Below are positions 52,031-60,140 of a stretch of DNA of 64,000 nt, piece by piece. Under the pieces are notes generated by a model, which searched no databases, was not told where the DNA came from, and saw only the letters and a list, made by a program, of their open reading frames with translations. A program made the position numbers and the translations under genes. The DNA lies in NCBI RefSeq assembly GCF_036057275.1, contig NZ_CP107945.1, positions 3,968,001-4,032,000 of the forward strand, written 5' to 3'. Source of the DNA: Streptomyces sp. NBC_00390. GTDB lineage: Bacteria; Actinomycetota; Actinomycetes; Streptomycetales; Streptomycetaceae. The stretch's first letter is position 1, and the number at the start of each line of letters is the position of its first letter.

Positions 52031-53176
52031 ATGTCCGAGCGTCGTCTGCGTGCCCTGCGCCCGTTCAAGAAGGCGGCCAGGCCCCCCGCCGCGCCCCGCC
52101 CCACCGATGAGCAGCCCGGCACGGCCGCACCGGCCGAGCAGCCGCCGGTCCGCCGGCCCAGCATGATCACCGCCGCGCTGTACCAGGACGGGCACCGGAT
52201 CAGCACCCATGACTCGCTCGCCGAGACCTTCGTGAAGCTCCGCGAGGCGCCCGGCAGCATGGCATGGATCGGCATGCACCGGCCGACCGAGGCCGAGCTG
52301 CTGTCCGTTGCCGAAGAGTTCGACCTGCACAAGCTCTCCGTCGAGGACGCGATGGAGGCGCACCAGCGGCCCAAGCTGGAACGCTACGGCGACACCCTCT
52401 TCGTGGTGCTGCGCGCCGCCCGCTACATGGACGACACCGAAGAGGTCGATTTCGCCGAGCTGCACATCTTCGTCGGACCCGATTTCGTCATCACCGTCCG
52501 CCACGGGGCGGCCCCCGACCTGGTCGCCGTCCGGCGCCGGATGGAGAGCTCCCCCGATCTGCTCAAGCGCGGCCCCGAGGCGGTGCTGTACGCGATCCTC
52601 GACACGGTCGTCGACGGCTACGCGCCCGTGGTGGCCGGCGTGGAGAACGATGTCGACGAGATCGAGACAGAGGTCTTCGGCGGCGACCCGAAGGTGTCCC
52701 GCCGTATCTACGAGCTCTCCCGGGAAGTGGTGGAGTTCCAGCGTGCGACCCGTCCCCTGAACAGGATCCTGGACGGCCTGTCCGCCGGATTCGAGAAGTA
52801 CGGGATCGACGAGGAACTGCGGCGGTACCTGCGTGACGTGGCCGACCACGCCACGCATGTCACCGAACGGGTCGACGGCTTCCGCATGGCGCTGCAGGAC
52901 ATCCTCACCGTCAACGCCACCCTGGTCAGTCAGCAGCAGAACGAGGAGATGAAGCAGCTGGCCCAGGGCAGCCACGCGCAGAACGAGGAGATCAAGAAGA
53001 TCTCGTCCTGGGCCGCCATTCTGTTCGCCCCGACGCTGGTCGGCACCATCTACGGCATGAACTTCGACCACATGCCCGAGCTCCGCTGGCTCTTCGGGTA
53101 CCCCTTCGCACTCGCGCTCATGGCTGTCGTGTGCCTCTCGCTGTACGTGGTCTTCAAGCGCCGGAACTGGCTCTGA
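52031..53176 (+). CDS. CorA-type Mg2+/Co2+ channel 1
   Basis: 381 residues. Large cytoplasmic domain (LAETFVKLREAPGSMAWIGM, LSVEDAMEAHQRPKLERYGD, FVITVRHGAAPDL) and two C-terminal helices around the selectivity loop YGMNFDHMPEL (GMN near residue 343). Pentameric magnesium transporter. The N-terminal 50 residues are basic and Pro-rich. ATG 52031 follows GGAAGGAC. Paralogous to and 110 bp upstream of the second CorA gene. Confidence 0.9.
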   Translation: MSERRLRALRPFKKAARPPAAPRPTDEQPGTAAPAEQPPVRRPSMITAALYQDGHRISTHDSLAETFVKLREAPGSMAWIGMHRPTEAELLSVAEEFDLHKLSVEDAMEAHQRPKLERYGDTLFVVLRAARYMDDTEEVDFAELHIFVGPDFVITVRHGAAPDLVAVRRRMESSPDLLKRGPEAVLYAILDTVVDGYAPVVAGVENDVDEIETEVFGGDPKVSRRIYELSREVVEFQRATRPLNRILDGLSAGFEKYGIDEELRRYLRDVADHATHVTERVDGFRMALQDILTVNATLVSQQQNEEMKQLAQGSHAQNEEIKKISSWAAILFAPTLVGTIYGMNFDHMPELRWLFGYPFALALMAVVCLSLYVVFKRRNWL

Positions 53177-53286
53177 GCCGGGTCGTGCACCGTCCCGCCG
53201 CGACGGGGGCCGCACTTCCGTGCAACTGTCGTAAGGGGTAGTCCGCGCGCCACGCCGTGCCCGCACCTGTGCGCCGAGGAGAGCCC

Positions 53287-54312
53287 ATGGCGGATCACAG
53301 CACGACCGAGCATCCGGGTTCGGTGGTGGACTGCGCCCTGTACGAGGACGGGCGGCGCCGTCCCGGCCTGCTGCCTCTCTCACAAGCCATGGAAGCCGCC
53401 CGGGCCAAGCCCGGCAGCTTCGTGTGGATCGGGCTTCACGAGCCGTCCGTCGATCAGCTCCAGGTGGTCGCCGACGCCTTCGGCCTGCACCCGCTGGCCG
53501 TCGAGGACGCGGTGAAGGCCCATCAGCGCCCCAAGCTCGAGATGTACGACGAGACGCTCTTCCTGGTCCTGAAGACGACCGTCTACGTCGAGCACGACCG
53601 GCTCACCCCGACCAGCGAGGTCGTCGACACCGGCGAGATCATGGCCTTCATGGGCGCGAACTTCGTCGTCGTGGTCCGCCATGGGCCCTCCCGGCGGCTC
53701 ACGGGGGTGCGCGCCCGCCTGGAAGTCCATCCGGAGCTGCTCGTCCATGGACCCGCCGCCGTCCTTCACGCCGTCACCGACGCCGTGGTCGACCAGTACC
53801 TCGAGGTCGTGCAGGCCGTCGAAACGGATGTGGAGGAGGTGGAGGCACAGGCCTTCTCACCGGAGCCGACGCACGATGTGGGCCGCATCTACCAGCTCAA
53901 GCGCGAACTGCTCGAACTGCGCCGCGCCGTGGCCCCGCTCTCCCAGCCCCTGTACCGGCTCTGCGAGGGCCGGCTGCCGGGCATCGACACCGACATCGCC
54001 ACCTATCTGCGCGATGTCCACGACCATCTGGGCCAGGCCTGCGAGCGCATCGCGACCCTGATGGAACTGGTGGACACCTCACTGACTCTCACGCTCGCCC
54101 AGACGAGCGTCCGGCAGAGCCACGACGTGCGGCGCATCAGCGCCATCGCCGCGATCATCGCCGTCCCCATCATGATCTTCGGCGTGTACGGGATGAACTT
54201 CGACCACATGCCCGAGCTGGTCCGGCCGCTCGGCTACCCGATCGCGCTCCTGGTCACCGCGGCGGTCTGCGCGGTTGTCTACTGGGCCTTCCACCGCAAG
54301 CACTGGCTGTGA
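53287..54312 (+). CDS. CorA-type Mg2+/Co2+ channel 2
   Basis: 341 residues. Same fold as its neighbour: FVWIGLHEPSVDQLQVVADA, LAVEDAVKAHQRPKLEMYDE, YGMNFDHMPEL (GMN near 303) and an end matching CYW-x-FHRKHWL type. It lacks the N-terminal extension of copy 1. ATG 53287 after GAGGAG. The two may form homo- or hetero-pentamers; which metal each prefers cannot be told. Confidence 0.9.
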   Translation: MADHSTTEHPGSVVDCALYEDGRRRPGLLPLSQAMEAARAKPGSFVWIGLHEPSVDQLQVVADAFGLHPLAVEDAVKAHQRPKLEMYDETLFLVLKTTVYVEHDRLTPTSEVVDTGEIMAFMGANFVVVVRHGPSRRLTGVRARLEVHPELLVHGPAAVLHAVTDAVVDQYLEVVQAVETDVEEVEAQAFSPEPTHDVGRIYQLKRELLELRRAVAPLSQPLYRLCEGRLPGIDTDIATYLRDVHDHLGQACERIATLMELVDTSLTLTLAQTSVRQSHDVRRISAIAAIIAVPIMIFGVYGMNFDHMPELVRPLGYPIALLVTAAVCAVVYWAFHRKHWL

Positions 54313-54533
54313 GCACACAGGTGCCGCGATCCGAGGGGCCCGCGCCGCTCCGGCGTCGGGACGGAGCAGGAGCAGCGGGTTGGTGAGGACGCCCCGGGGC
54401 GCCGGCTCCGGCCGGCAGACGGCACTCTGAGCGACTTGCGCCGGGCCCTGGCGCGTCCTTGACGACTCGCACCGCACCCGTGCGGACACACTGTCCCCGG
54501 ACAGCCCCCGCACCCTGCACCGCGAGGTTCCCC

Positions 54534-56348
54534 ATGGCGTACGGTCTGGCCCGCCGCGAACTGCGGCCGAAGGTCCCGCTCCAGCACGGGGAAGGCGACA
54601 AGCACCACCTGACCAGCCTCGAGGGGCTCGCCGCCCTGTCGCTGGACGCGCTGAGCTCGGTCGCGTACGGACCAGAGGCGATCGTGCTCGTCCTGGTCAC
54701 CGCCGGCACCGCGGCGGTGGCTGCCACGCTGCCGGTGACGCTCGCCATCGCCCTGCTGCTTGCGGTGCTGGTGGTCTCGTACGGCCAGGTGATCGCCGTA
54801 CACCCGGAGGGCGGTGGCGCCTACGCGGTGGCGAAGAAGGAGCTCGGCCCCCGGACGAGTCTGCTGGCGGCGGCGAGCCTCGTCGTCGACTACGTGCTGA
54901 CCGTGACCGTCAGTCTGGCCGCCGGCGCCGCGAGTCTCGCCTCCGCCTTCCCCTGGCTCGGCGAGCACCTGCTCGAGGTCTGTCTCATCGGGCTGGCCCT
55001 GCTCACCGCCGTGAACCTGCGGGGGGTGGCGGAGAGCGCCCGGGTGCTGATGCTGCCCACCCTGCTGTTCGTGGCGAGCATGGTCGGCATCATCGTTCTG
55101 GGACTGCTGCGCGCTCACCCGGTGGCCGTCGTCGGCAGCGCCCAACCCGTCCATGTCACGGAGACATTGGGACTGCTGCTGCTCCTGAAGGCGTTCTCCT
55201 CGGGCTGCTCCGCGCTCACCGGGGTGGAGGCCATCTCCAACGGCGTACCCGCGTTCCGCCCGCCGCGCGTGAAGCGGGCACAGCGCACCGAGTTGATGCT
55301 GGGCGCGCTGCTGGGACTGATGCTGATCGGCCTCGCCGTGCTGATCCACCGTGACCATGTGATTCCGCGGGAGGGGGTGACCGTGCTCGCGCAGCTGATC
55401 GCCGGCTCGTACGGGACGGGCTGGCCGTACTACGCGACCAACCTCATCGTCACCCTGGCTCTCCTGTTCGCCGCCAACACCAGCTTCGGCGGGCTGCCCG
55501 TCCTGATGAGCCTGCTCGCCAAGGACCACCGGCTGCCCCATCTCTTCGGTCTGCGCACGGAACGTCCCGTGTACCGCTGGGGTGTGGTGGCCCTTGCGCT
55601 GCTCGCGGCGCTGCTGCTCATCGCGGTGAACGCCGACACGCACCGGATGATCCCGCTGTTCGCGATCGGCGTGTTCATCGGCTTCACCATCAGCCAGATC
55701 GGGCTCGTACGGCACTGGGCGGGACAGCGGCCGCCCGGCTGGCTGCCGCGCGCGGTGCTCAACGGCTTCGGCGCGGTGCTGACCCTGGTGGCGGGGCTGG
55801 TGCTGCTGACGACCAAGTTCCTCGAGGGCGCCTGGGTGGTGGTCGTCGCGGTGCCGCTGCTGATGCTGCTGTTCGCCCGCATCGCGCGTTACTACACGGC
55901 GGTCGGCCGGGAACTGGGACTCGGCCGGGTCCCGCCGCCGGTGCGGCGTACCGATTCCCTGGTCATCGTGCCGGTCGGCGAGATCAGCAAGCTCGCCCAG
56001 CACGCGCTGACGGCCGCCGGCTCCCTCGGCCGTGAGGTCGTGGCGGTCGCCGTGCACGACGACCCCGCCAAGGCCCGGAGTCTTCAGGAGAGTTGGGACA
56101 GCTGGGATCCGGGAATCCGTCTCGACATCATCGACAGCCCGCACCGCTCGCTCGTGGAGCCCATCGTCGCCTATGTCCGGCGCGAGGCGGCGACGGGGCG
56201 GCAGATCGCCGTTCTCATCCCCGAGGTCGAGCCGCGCCACCGCCGTTACCAGATCCTGCAGAACCAGCGCGGCCTCCTGCTGGCCGCGGCGCTGAGGGCA
56301 CGTACCGACGTGATCGTCTGCATCCTCCCCTACCGCCTGAACCTGTGA
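54534..56348 (+). CDS. APC-family permease, KimA (YdaO)-like potassium importer
   Basis: 604 residues, similar in size to KimA. Twelve helices beginning LEGLAALSLDALSSVAYGPE (broken TM1 with the KUP/KimA-like Ser/Tyr site), HPEGGGAYAVAKKELGPRTS, SGCSALTGVEAISNGVPAFR, and a C-terminal cytoplasmic domain of about 150 residues (SLVIVPVGEISKLAQHALTA, QIAVLIPEVEPRHRRYQIL) as in KimA. Likely H+-coupled K+ uptake, inferred from similarity. ATG 54534 follows GCGAGG. Third of three transporter genes in a row; no ydaO riboswitch is seen in the 220-bp gap upstream. Confidence 0.82.
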   Translation: MAYGLARRELRPKVPLQHGEGDKHHLTSLEGLAALSLDALSSVAYGPEAIVLVLVTAGTAAVAATLPVTLAIALLLAVLVVSYGQVIAVHPEGGGAYAVAKKELGPRTSLLAAASLVVDYVLTVTVSLAAGAASLASAFPWLGEHLLEVCLIGLALLTAVNLRGVAESARVLMLPTLLFVASMVGIIVLGLLRAHPVAVVGSAQPVHVTETLGLLLLLKAFSSGCSALTGVEAISNGVPAFRPPRVKRAQRTELMLGALLGLMLIGLAVLIHRDHVIPREGVTVLAQLIAGSYGTGWPYYATNLIVTLALLFAANTSFGGLPVLMSLLAKDHRLPHLFGLRTERPVYRWGVVALALLAALLLIAVNADTHRMIPLFAIGVFIGFTISQIGLVRHWAGQRPPGWLPRAVLNGFGAVLTLVAGLVLLTTKFLEGAWVVVVAVPLLMLLFARIARYYTAVGRELGLGRVPPPVRRTDSLVIVPVGEISKLAQHALTAAGSLGREVVAVAVHDDPAKARSLQESWDSWDPGIRLDIIDSPHRSLVEPIVAYVRREAATGRQIAVLIPEVEPRHRRYQILQNQRGLLLAAALRARTDVIVCILPYRLNL

Positions 56349-56488
56349 CGAACGGGTGTGGCGAGGAGGTAAAGGTTCCAGGGGTCCTCGGCCGCGTGTT
56401 CCGGCCAGCGCCTATGCTGCCGCGAGATTACAAGATCACCTTGCGGAACATGACGCAGCGATGCCCGACAGGGCGGAACAACGGGGAC

Positions 56489-57913
56489 ATGAACAAGTAC
56501 ACAGTGATGGCCGCGGGCCTCGTTCTGTCGCTCGGACTGGTCGCAGGCTGCGACTCCTCCGGCGGCGCGGACACCGACGGACAGGACAAGGCCGGCAGTT
56601 CACAAGCTTCCGGGGGTGGCGCCAAGCCCACCGGGCCGGTCTACGACGGCCCGGCGATACCCGGCCTCGCCGAGAAGCAGGCATGGAGCCTGCCGTCCTC
56701 CGAAGCCATCGACCTCGGTGACACCTTCCTGTTCGTCAAGGGCACGAACGGCGACTACAGCACCGGAGGGCTGTACGAGAACGAGCCCATCGACGGCACG
56801 ACGGGAACCCTCCACGCCGGCGACGAACCGGAGCCCCTCACCCTGGAGTTCCGCGATGTGAAGACCGGCACCGTACGCAAGAGCCTGAAGGTGACGGCCG
56901 ACCGTGTCGCCGCCACCACCTGGCACGACGGTGTTCCGGCGCTCGAGGTGCGCACCAGCAGCACCGCGGAGTCCGACGGACTGAGCGCGGAGAAGACCAC
57001 CGTCACGGTCACCGTCTACGGAGGCGACGGCGCGCAGCTGGGGAAGGCCGAGCACGCCGAGGGCACCTTCCACGTCCACGAAGGCCACATCGTCGAGCAG
57101 GCCGGCGACGCGAGCCTGCAGCTCACCCCCCTCGACGGCGGGAAGCCCCGCAAGGTCACCTGCACCGGCCAACTGGCGCACTGCTCCTTCGATCCGCGCA
57201 ACAAGGACATCGACGGCGGTCAGGCGCACGCCCCGCTGATCACCGGCACGTACGCCTTCCACGTGGAGAACGCGTCCACGTACGAGGACGAGCCGGAGCA
57301 GCTCGTCATGTCCGACCTCACCACCGGCAAGAAGGTGTGGAGCACCGCGGACGTCATCCCGCCCGCGGGCGTGGAGCTGAACGAGGACAAGGAGCGGACC
57401 TCCGGTGCCGTCCGCGTGCTCGACGTCCGCGACGGCCGGATCCTCACCGCGTGGGGTGCCGGTGCCCTCTCCCCGGACACCTGGGTCACGGCGACGTACG
57501 ACGTCGGCAGCGGCAAGCAGATCGGCGGCTCCACCACGTACGCCTACGCCGACAACCCCGGCGACACGGTCAACACGGAGGGTTCATCCGTCCTCTCCCC
57601 CGACCACCGGCTGGCGGCGGCCGCCACCGAGACCGGCACCGCCGTGTGGCAGCTCGCCGACGGCAAGGCGGTCTGGGCGCAGCAGGACGGCGAGAACCTG
57701 ATGACGCCGCTGCGCTTCTCGCCGAGCGGCGTGCTGTACGGCACCGCGGAGGGAGACGGGGACGGGGAGACCGTGCTCGCAGTCGACGGCCGCACGAAGA
57801 AGGTGCTCACCAAGAGTCTGCCCGAGGAGAACGTCCCGCTGTTCTCCCAGCCGTCGGGTTACGGCTACTTCAGCACGGAGGACGGCTTCTTCGTCTTCCC
57901 CGCGCAGGCGTAG
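56489..57913 (+). CDS. lipoprotein with PQQ/WD-like propeller
   Basis: 474 residues. Lipobox LVAGC (Cys21) then a Gly/Ser-rich linker. The rest consists of repeated beta strands with D-x-x-TGK-x-VW signatures (LEFRDVKTGTVRKSLKV, LTTGKKVWSTADVI, DVGSGKQIGGSTTYAY, WQLADGKAVWAQQDG, VDGRTKKVLTKSL), characteristic of quinoprotein-like propellers of Streptomyces. No catalytic residue seen; likely a cell-surface binding protein. ATG 56489 after CGGGGAC. Confidence 0.78.
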   Translation: MNKYTVMAAGLVLSLGLVAGCDSSGGADTDGQDKAGSSQASGGGAKPTGPVYDGPAIPGLAEKQAWSLPSSEAIDLGDTFLFVKGTNGDYSTGGLYENEPIDGTTGTLHAGDEPEPLTLEFRDVKTGTVRKSLKVTADRVAATTWHDGVPALEVRTSSTAESDGLSAEKTTVTVTVYGGDGAQLGKAEHAEGTFHVHEGHIVEQAGDASLQLTPLDGGKPRKVTCTGQLAHCSFDPRNKDIDGGQAHAPLITGTYAFHVENASTYEDEPEQLVMSDLTTGKKVWSTADVIPPAGVELNEDKERTSGAVRVLDVRDGRILTAWGAGALSPDTWVTATYDVGSGKQIGGSTTYAYADNPGDTVNTEGSSVLSPDHRLAAAATETGTAVWQLADGKAVWAQQDGENLMTPLRFSPSGVLYGTAEGDGDGETVLAVDGRTKKVLTKSLPEENVPLFSQPSGYGYFSTEDGFFVFPAQA

Positions 57914-58144
57914 TCCTCCGGCCCCGCCTCCCGGGCCCGGGGGCCCCGGCCTGCCGCCGCCCGGGCAAGGGAACCGGAGCGGCGTGGCCCTTGCCCACCG
58001 CGGCCGCTGGATGACCCACGGACCCGGAGAGGTGCGCCCGCCGGCTGCGCACTGCCCCTTCCGCTCGACCGCGACGGGAGGAGCGAGCAGCCGGCCTCGG
58101 CGCGTCATGGACGAGCCGGTCCGCCCGCCGGGGAGACTTTCGCC

Positions 58145-58351
58145 ATGACCAACGCAGCGAAGGCAGTCCTGGAGGGCGGCCCCGACGAGCTTCCTGAGCG
58201 GATCGTTCCCGTCACGACGCCCGGGGAGGACCTCAAGATCCCGTTCCGTGGCGGGTACGAGCACTTCAGGGCCACGGCGCGTCAACAGGAAACCGGCGAG
58301 GGCGCATTGCCCGTCTACGAATGGTGGGAGCGCACGGAACTCCCCGGGTAG
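58145..58351 (+). CDS. DUF5988 family protein
   Basis: 68 residues, full length for this small actinobacterial family: AVLEGGPDELPERIVPVTTP, GEDLKIPFRGGYEHFRATAR and LPVYEWWERTELPG. ATG 58145. Function unknown; members are often found beside secondary-metabolism or regulatory genes. It is a stand-alone gene here. Confidence 0.82.
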   Translation: MTNAAKAVLEGGPDELPERIVPVTTPGEDLKIPFRGGYEHFRATARQQETGEGALPVYEWWERTELPG

Positions 58352-58412
58352 GCACCGACCGGGTCAGGCCGGCCGCCAAGGCAGCAGCGCGGCCTGATCA
58401 CACCCTCACCGG

Positions 58413-58654
58413 GTGATCCATCATGAGGACATGTGGTGGCACGGTGAACCAGCAGTGGTGGACAGGGCGTTGCTGCTGAACGAGCTCCGGTTCGATCCGG
58501 ACGCGGTCCACGAGCTCGACCGCCCTTGCTCCTCGTCCCGGGCGACCATGTCCTTCTCCAGGGCCGGCAGGTGGTCATCGAACGCGCGGCCGGGTACACG
58601 GAGCGTCCCGCCGGCCGCTGGTCGCCGTGGTGCTGGAAGTGGCGTCTCGTCTGA
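58413..58654 (+). pseudogene. possible frameshifted small gene
   Basis: In the gap 58352-58796 one frame gives VDRALLLNELRFDPDAVHEL (from about 58456) and, after a shift near 58520, another frame gives PLLLVPGDHVLLQGRQVVIE, RAAGYTERPAGRWSPWCWKW and a stop at 58652-58654. Together they read like one small Streptomyces protein with a frameshift. Evidence is composition only; nothing else is seen in the gap. Confidence 0.35.
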
Positions 58655-58796
58655 GACGGCCCTGCCGGGAGAGTGCGGCGCAGCGCCCCGAACAGGTGCG
58701 CCGTCCGGGGACGCGTGCATCAGCGCGCACACGCGGCCCGCATCGGCACTACCGTGGGAGTACGCCCACAAGGAAAGAGCGGCAAGAGGTGGCACC

Positions 58797-59069
58797 ATGG
58801 CCAGCCTGAGCGAGCGGAAGTCCCTGCGCAGACAGATCCTCCGTGAGATCTACGATCGGTCCGGCGGGACGTCGGCTCTGATCGATGCCAAGGTTCTGCA
58901 GGTGGATCTCGGTGTGAGCGATCACGAAATGGCCGCCGCTTGCGAGTACCTGGCAGGGGAAGGCCTGGCCCTCCTCGAGGCCGACACCTTCGGCACCGCC
59001 GCGACGCCGAGCCTGATCGCGCTGACGCACAAGGGAGTCGTCCAGGCCGAGGACGGGGCGGGCGACTGA
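58797..59069 (+). CDS. winged-helix-like small protein, copy 2
   Basis: 90 residues, paralogous along its length to 38477-38749: ERKSLRRQILREIYDRSGGT, DAKVLQVDLGVSDHEMAAAC, EYLAGEGLALLEADTFG, SLIALTHKGVVQAEDG. ATG 58797 after AAGAGGTGG. One copy is in the island and one in the core, suggesting that the island copy was acquired from a related genome. Confidence 0.7.
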   Translation: MASLSERKSLRRQILREIYDRSGGTSALIDAKVLQVDLGVSDHEMAAACEYLAGEGLALLEADTFGTAATPSLIALTHKGVVQAEDGAGD

Positions 59070-59267
59070 CCCGGCCGGTCCGATGAAACGCCCGGTGCCG
59101 GGCCGGGCCGCCACCGGCCGCGGCGCGCGGTGGGATCAAACGAATAAACCGCGATGACCGGCGTCGGCCATGTTCTCCCGGGAATTCACCCTGGAAATCC
59201 GACACCGCGAACGAGTCCGTGCTACCTTGGTTTGCAGTTGCAGTTTTGGTACCCATGAACTTGTGTG

Positions 59268-59302
59268 CACCTGACGAGACGTTCAGGTGTGTTTTTGTTT
59301 TT
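59268..59302 (+). terminator. terminator-like hairpin in the cold-shock leader
   Basis: CACCTGA (59268-59274), 8-nt loop, TCAGGTG (59283-59289), followed by a T-rich run (TGTTTTTGTTTTT, to about 59302), unusual in this high-GC genome. It lies about 86 nt upstream of the cold-shock start, inside its presumed 5' leader, so it could attenuate transcription in a temperature-dependent way. Confidence 0.55.
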
Positions 59303-59387
59303 CCGGTCTCTCCGGGTGGGTCATTGCGGCGACGGGAAATTCGCACACGGCGGATTTCCAGAACTGCCCCTATTTGAGGAGATCTCC

Positions 59388-59591
59388 ATGGCTACTGGCA
59401 CTGTGAAGTGGTTCAACGCCGAAAAGGGCTTCGGCTTCATCGCGCAGGACGGCGGCGGCGCCGACGTCTTCGCCCACTACTCGAACATCGCCACCCAGGG
59501 CTTCCGTGAGCTGCAGGAAGGCCAGAAGGTGAACTTCGACGTCACGCAGGGCCCGAAGGGCCCGCAGGCCGAGAACATCGTCCCGGCCTGA
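59388..59591 (+). CDS. cold-shock protein (CspA family)
   Basis: 67 residues, complete. RNA-binding motifs KGFGFIAQDG (RNP1) and DVFAHYSNI (RNP2) in the five-strand OB fold; MATGTVKWFNAEKGFGFI start is typical of Streptomyces Csp proteins. It acts as an RNA chaperone. ATG 59388 follows GAGGAG. A long leader (from about 59230) with a terminator-like hairpin precedes it, and a strong hairpin follows. The interval 59070-59387 holds only this leader and promoter. Confidence 0.95.
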   Translation: MATGTVKWFNAEKGFGFIAQDGGGADVFAHYSNIATQGFRELQEGQKVNFDVTQGPKGPQAENIVPA

Positions 59592-59613
59592 CGCCGGCAC
59601 GCACCGCACAGCA

Positions 59614-59646
59614 GGGCCCGTATCCCCTCGGAGGGGGTACGGGCCC
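59614..59646 (+). terminator. terminator of the cold-shock gene
   Basis: GGGCCCGTA (59614-59622) pairs with TACGGGCCC (59638-59646), the CCCC/GGGG interior extends the stem; 22 bp past the stop. Confidence 0.85.
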
Positions 59647-60140
59647 TCGCGTGTGCCGGCCGTGAACCCGGCCATCGATTGTCGGGCTCCCGTGCCGCGC
59701 CGGAATACTCCCTGCCGCACCGAGAGTATTCCGTATCTTCGCGGCCCCGGCTGTGCCGTTCCCGGTGCACGACCCCCGGGACGGAATTTCCGGCCCGGGG
59801 GCGGGACCGCGTGATGCCGGCATTTACCGGACCCCATTGTCGAACATACGTCGCCATATATACCGACGCTGCTGACCCGGTACGGAAACAGCCGGCTCCG
59901 GCTGCCCCCACTCGCCCCGCCCGGATCCGGCCACGGTTGCCGCCGCGGGGCTCGGCCCGCCTGCCCTGCCGACGTCGGCCCGACCGGCGGCCCGTGCAGC
60001 GTCCGCAGCCGAGCCGCCGTCGCCGCGCAGTCGCATGCTGCTTGAACTGAAGCCGCCGGCATGCCGTACACATAACGGCGGCCCCATTCTTTCGAGTGGT
60101 CCGCCCTGCCTCACCGCGCCTCGCACGGAAGGACCTTCGG
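59647..60140. other. gene-free region with an A/T-containing inverted repeat
   Basis: No gene recognised. GGAATACTC (59702-59710) and GAGTATTCC (59723-59731) form a perfect 9-bp inverted repeat with a 12-nt spacer, unusual here for its A/T content; it could be an operator or hairpin. The promoter of the sulfatase gene must be near the right end; GGAAGGA at 60128 is its ribosome site. Confidence 0.4.

Noticed and set aside
54313..54533. Possible c-di-AMP (ydaO) riboswitch ahead of the KimA-like gene
   Set aside because: The gap is short and shows none of the conserved ydaO elements that I know.
54279..56240. 653-codon open frame antisense to the KimA-like gene
   Set aside because: His/Gln/Arg-rich antisense translation with no recognisable fold; the plus-strand permease is clear.
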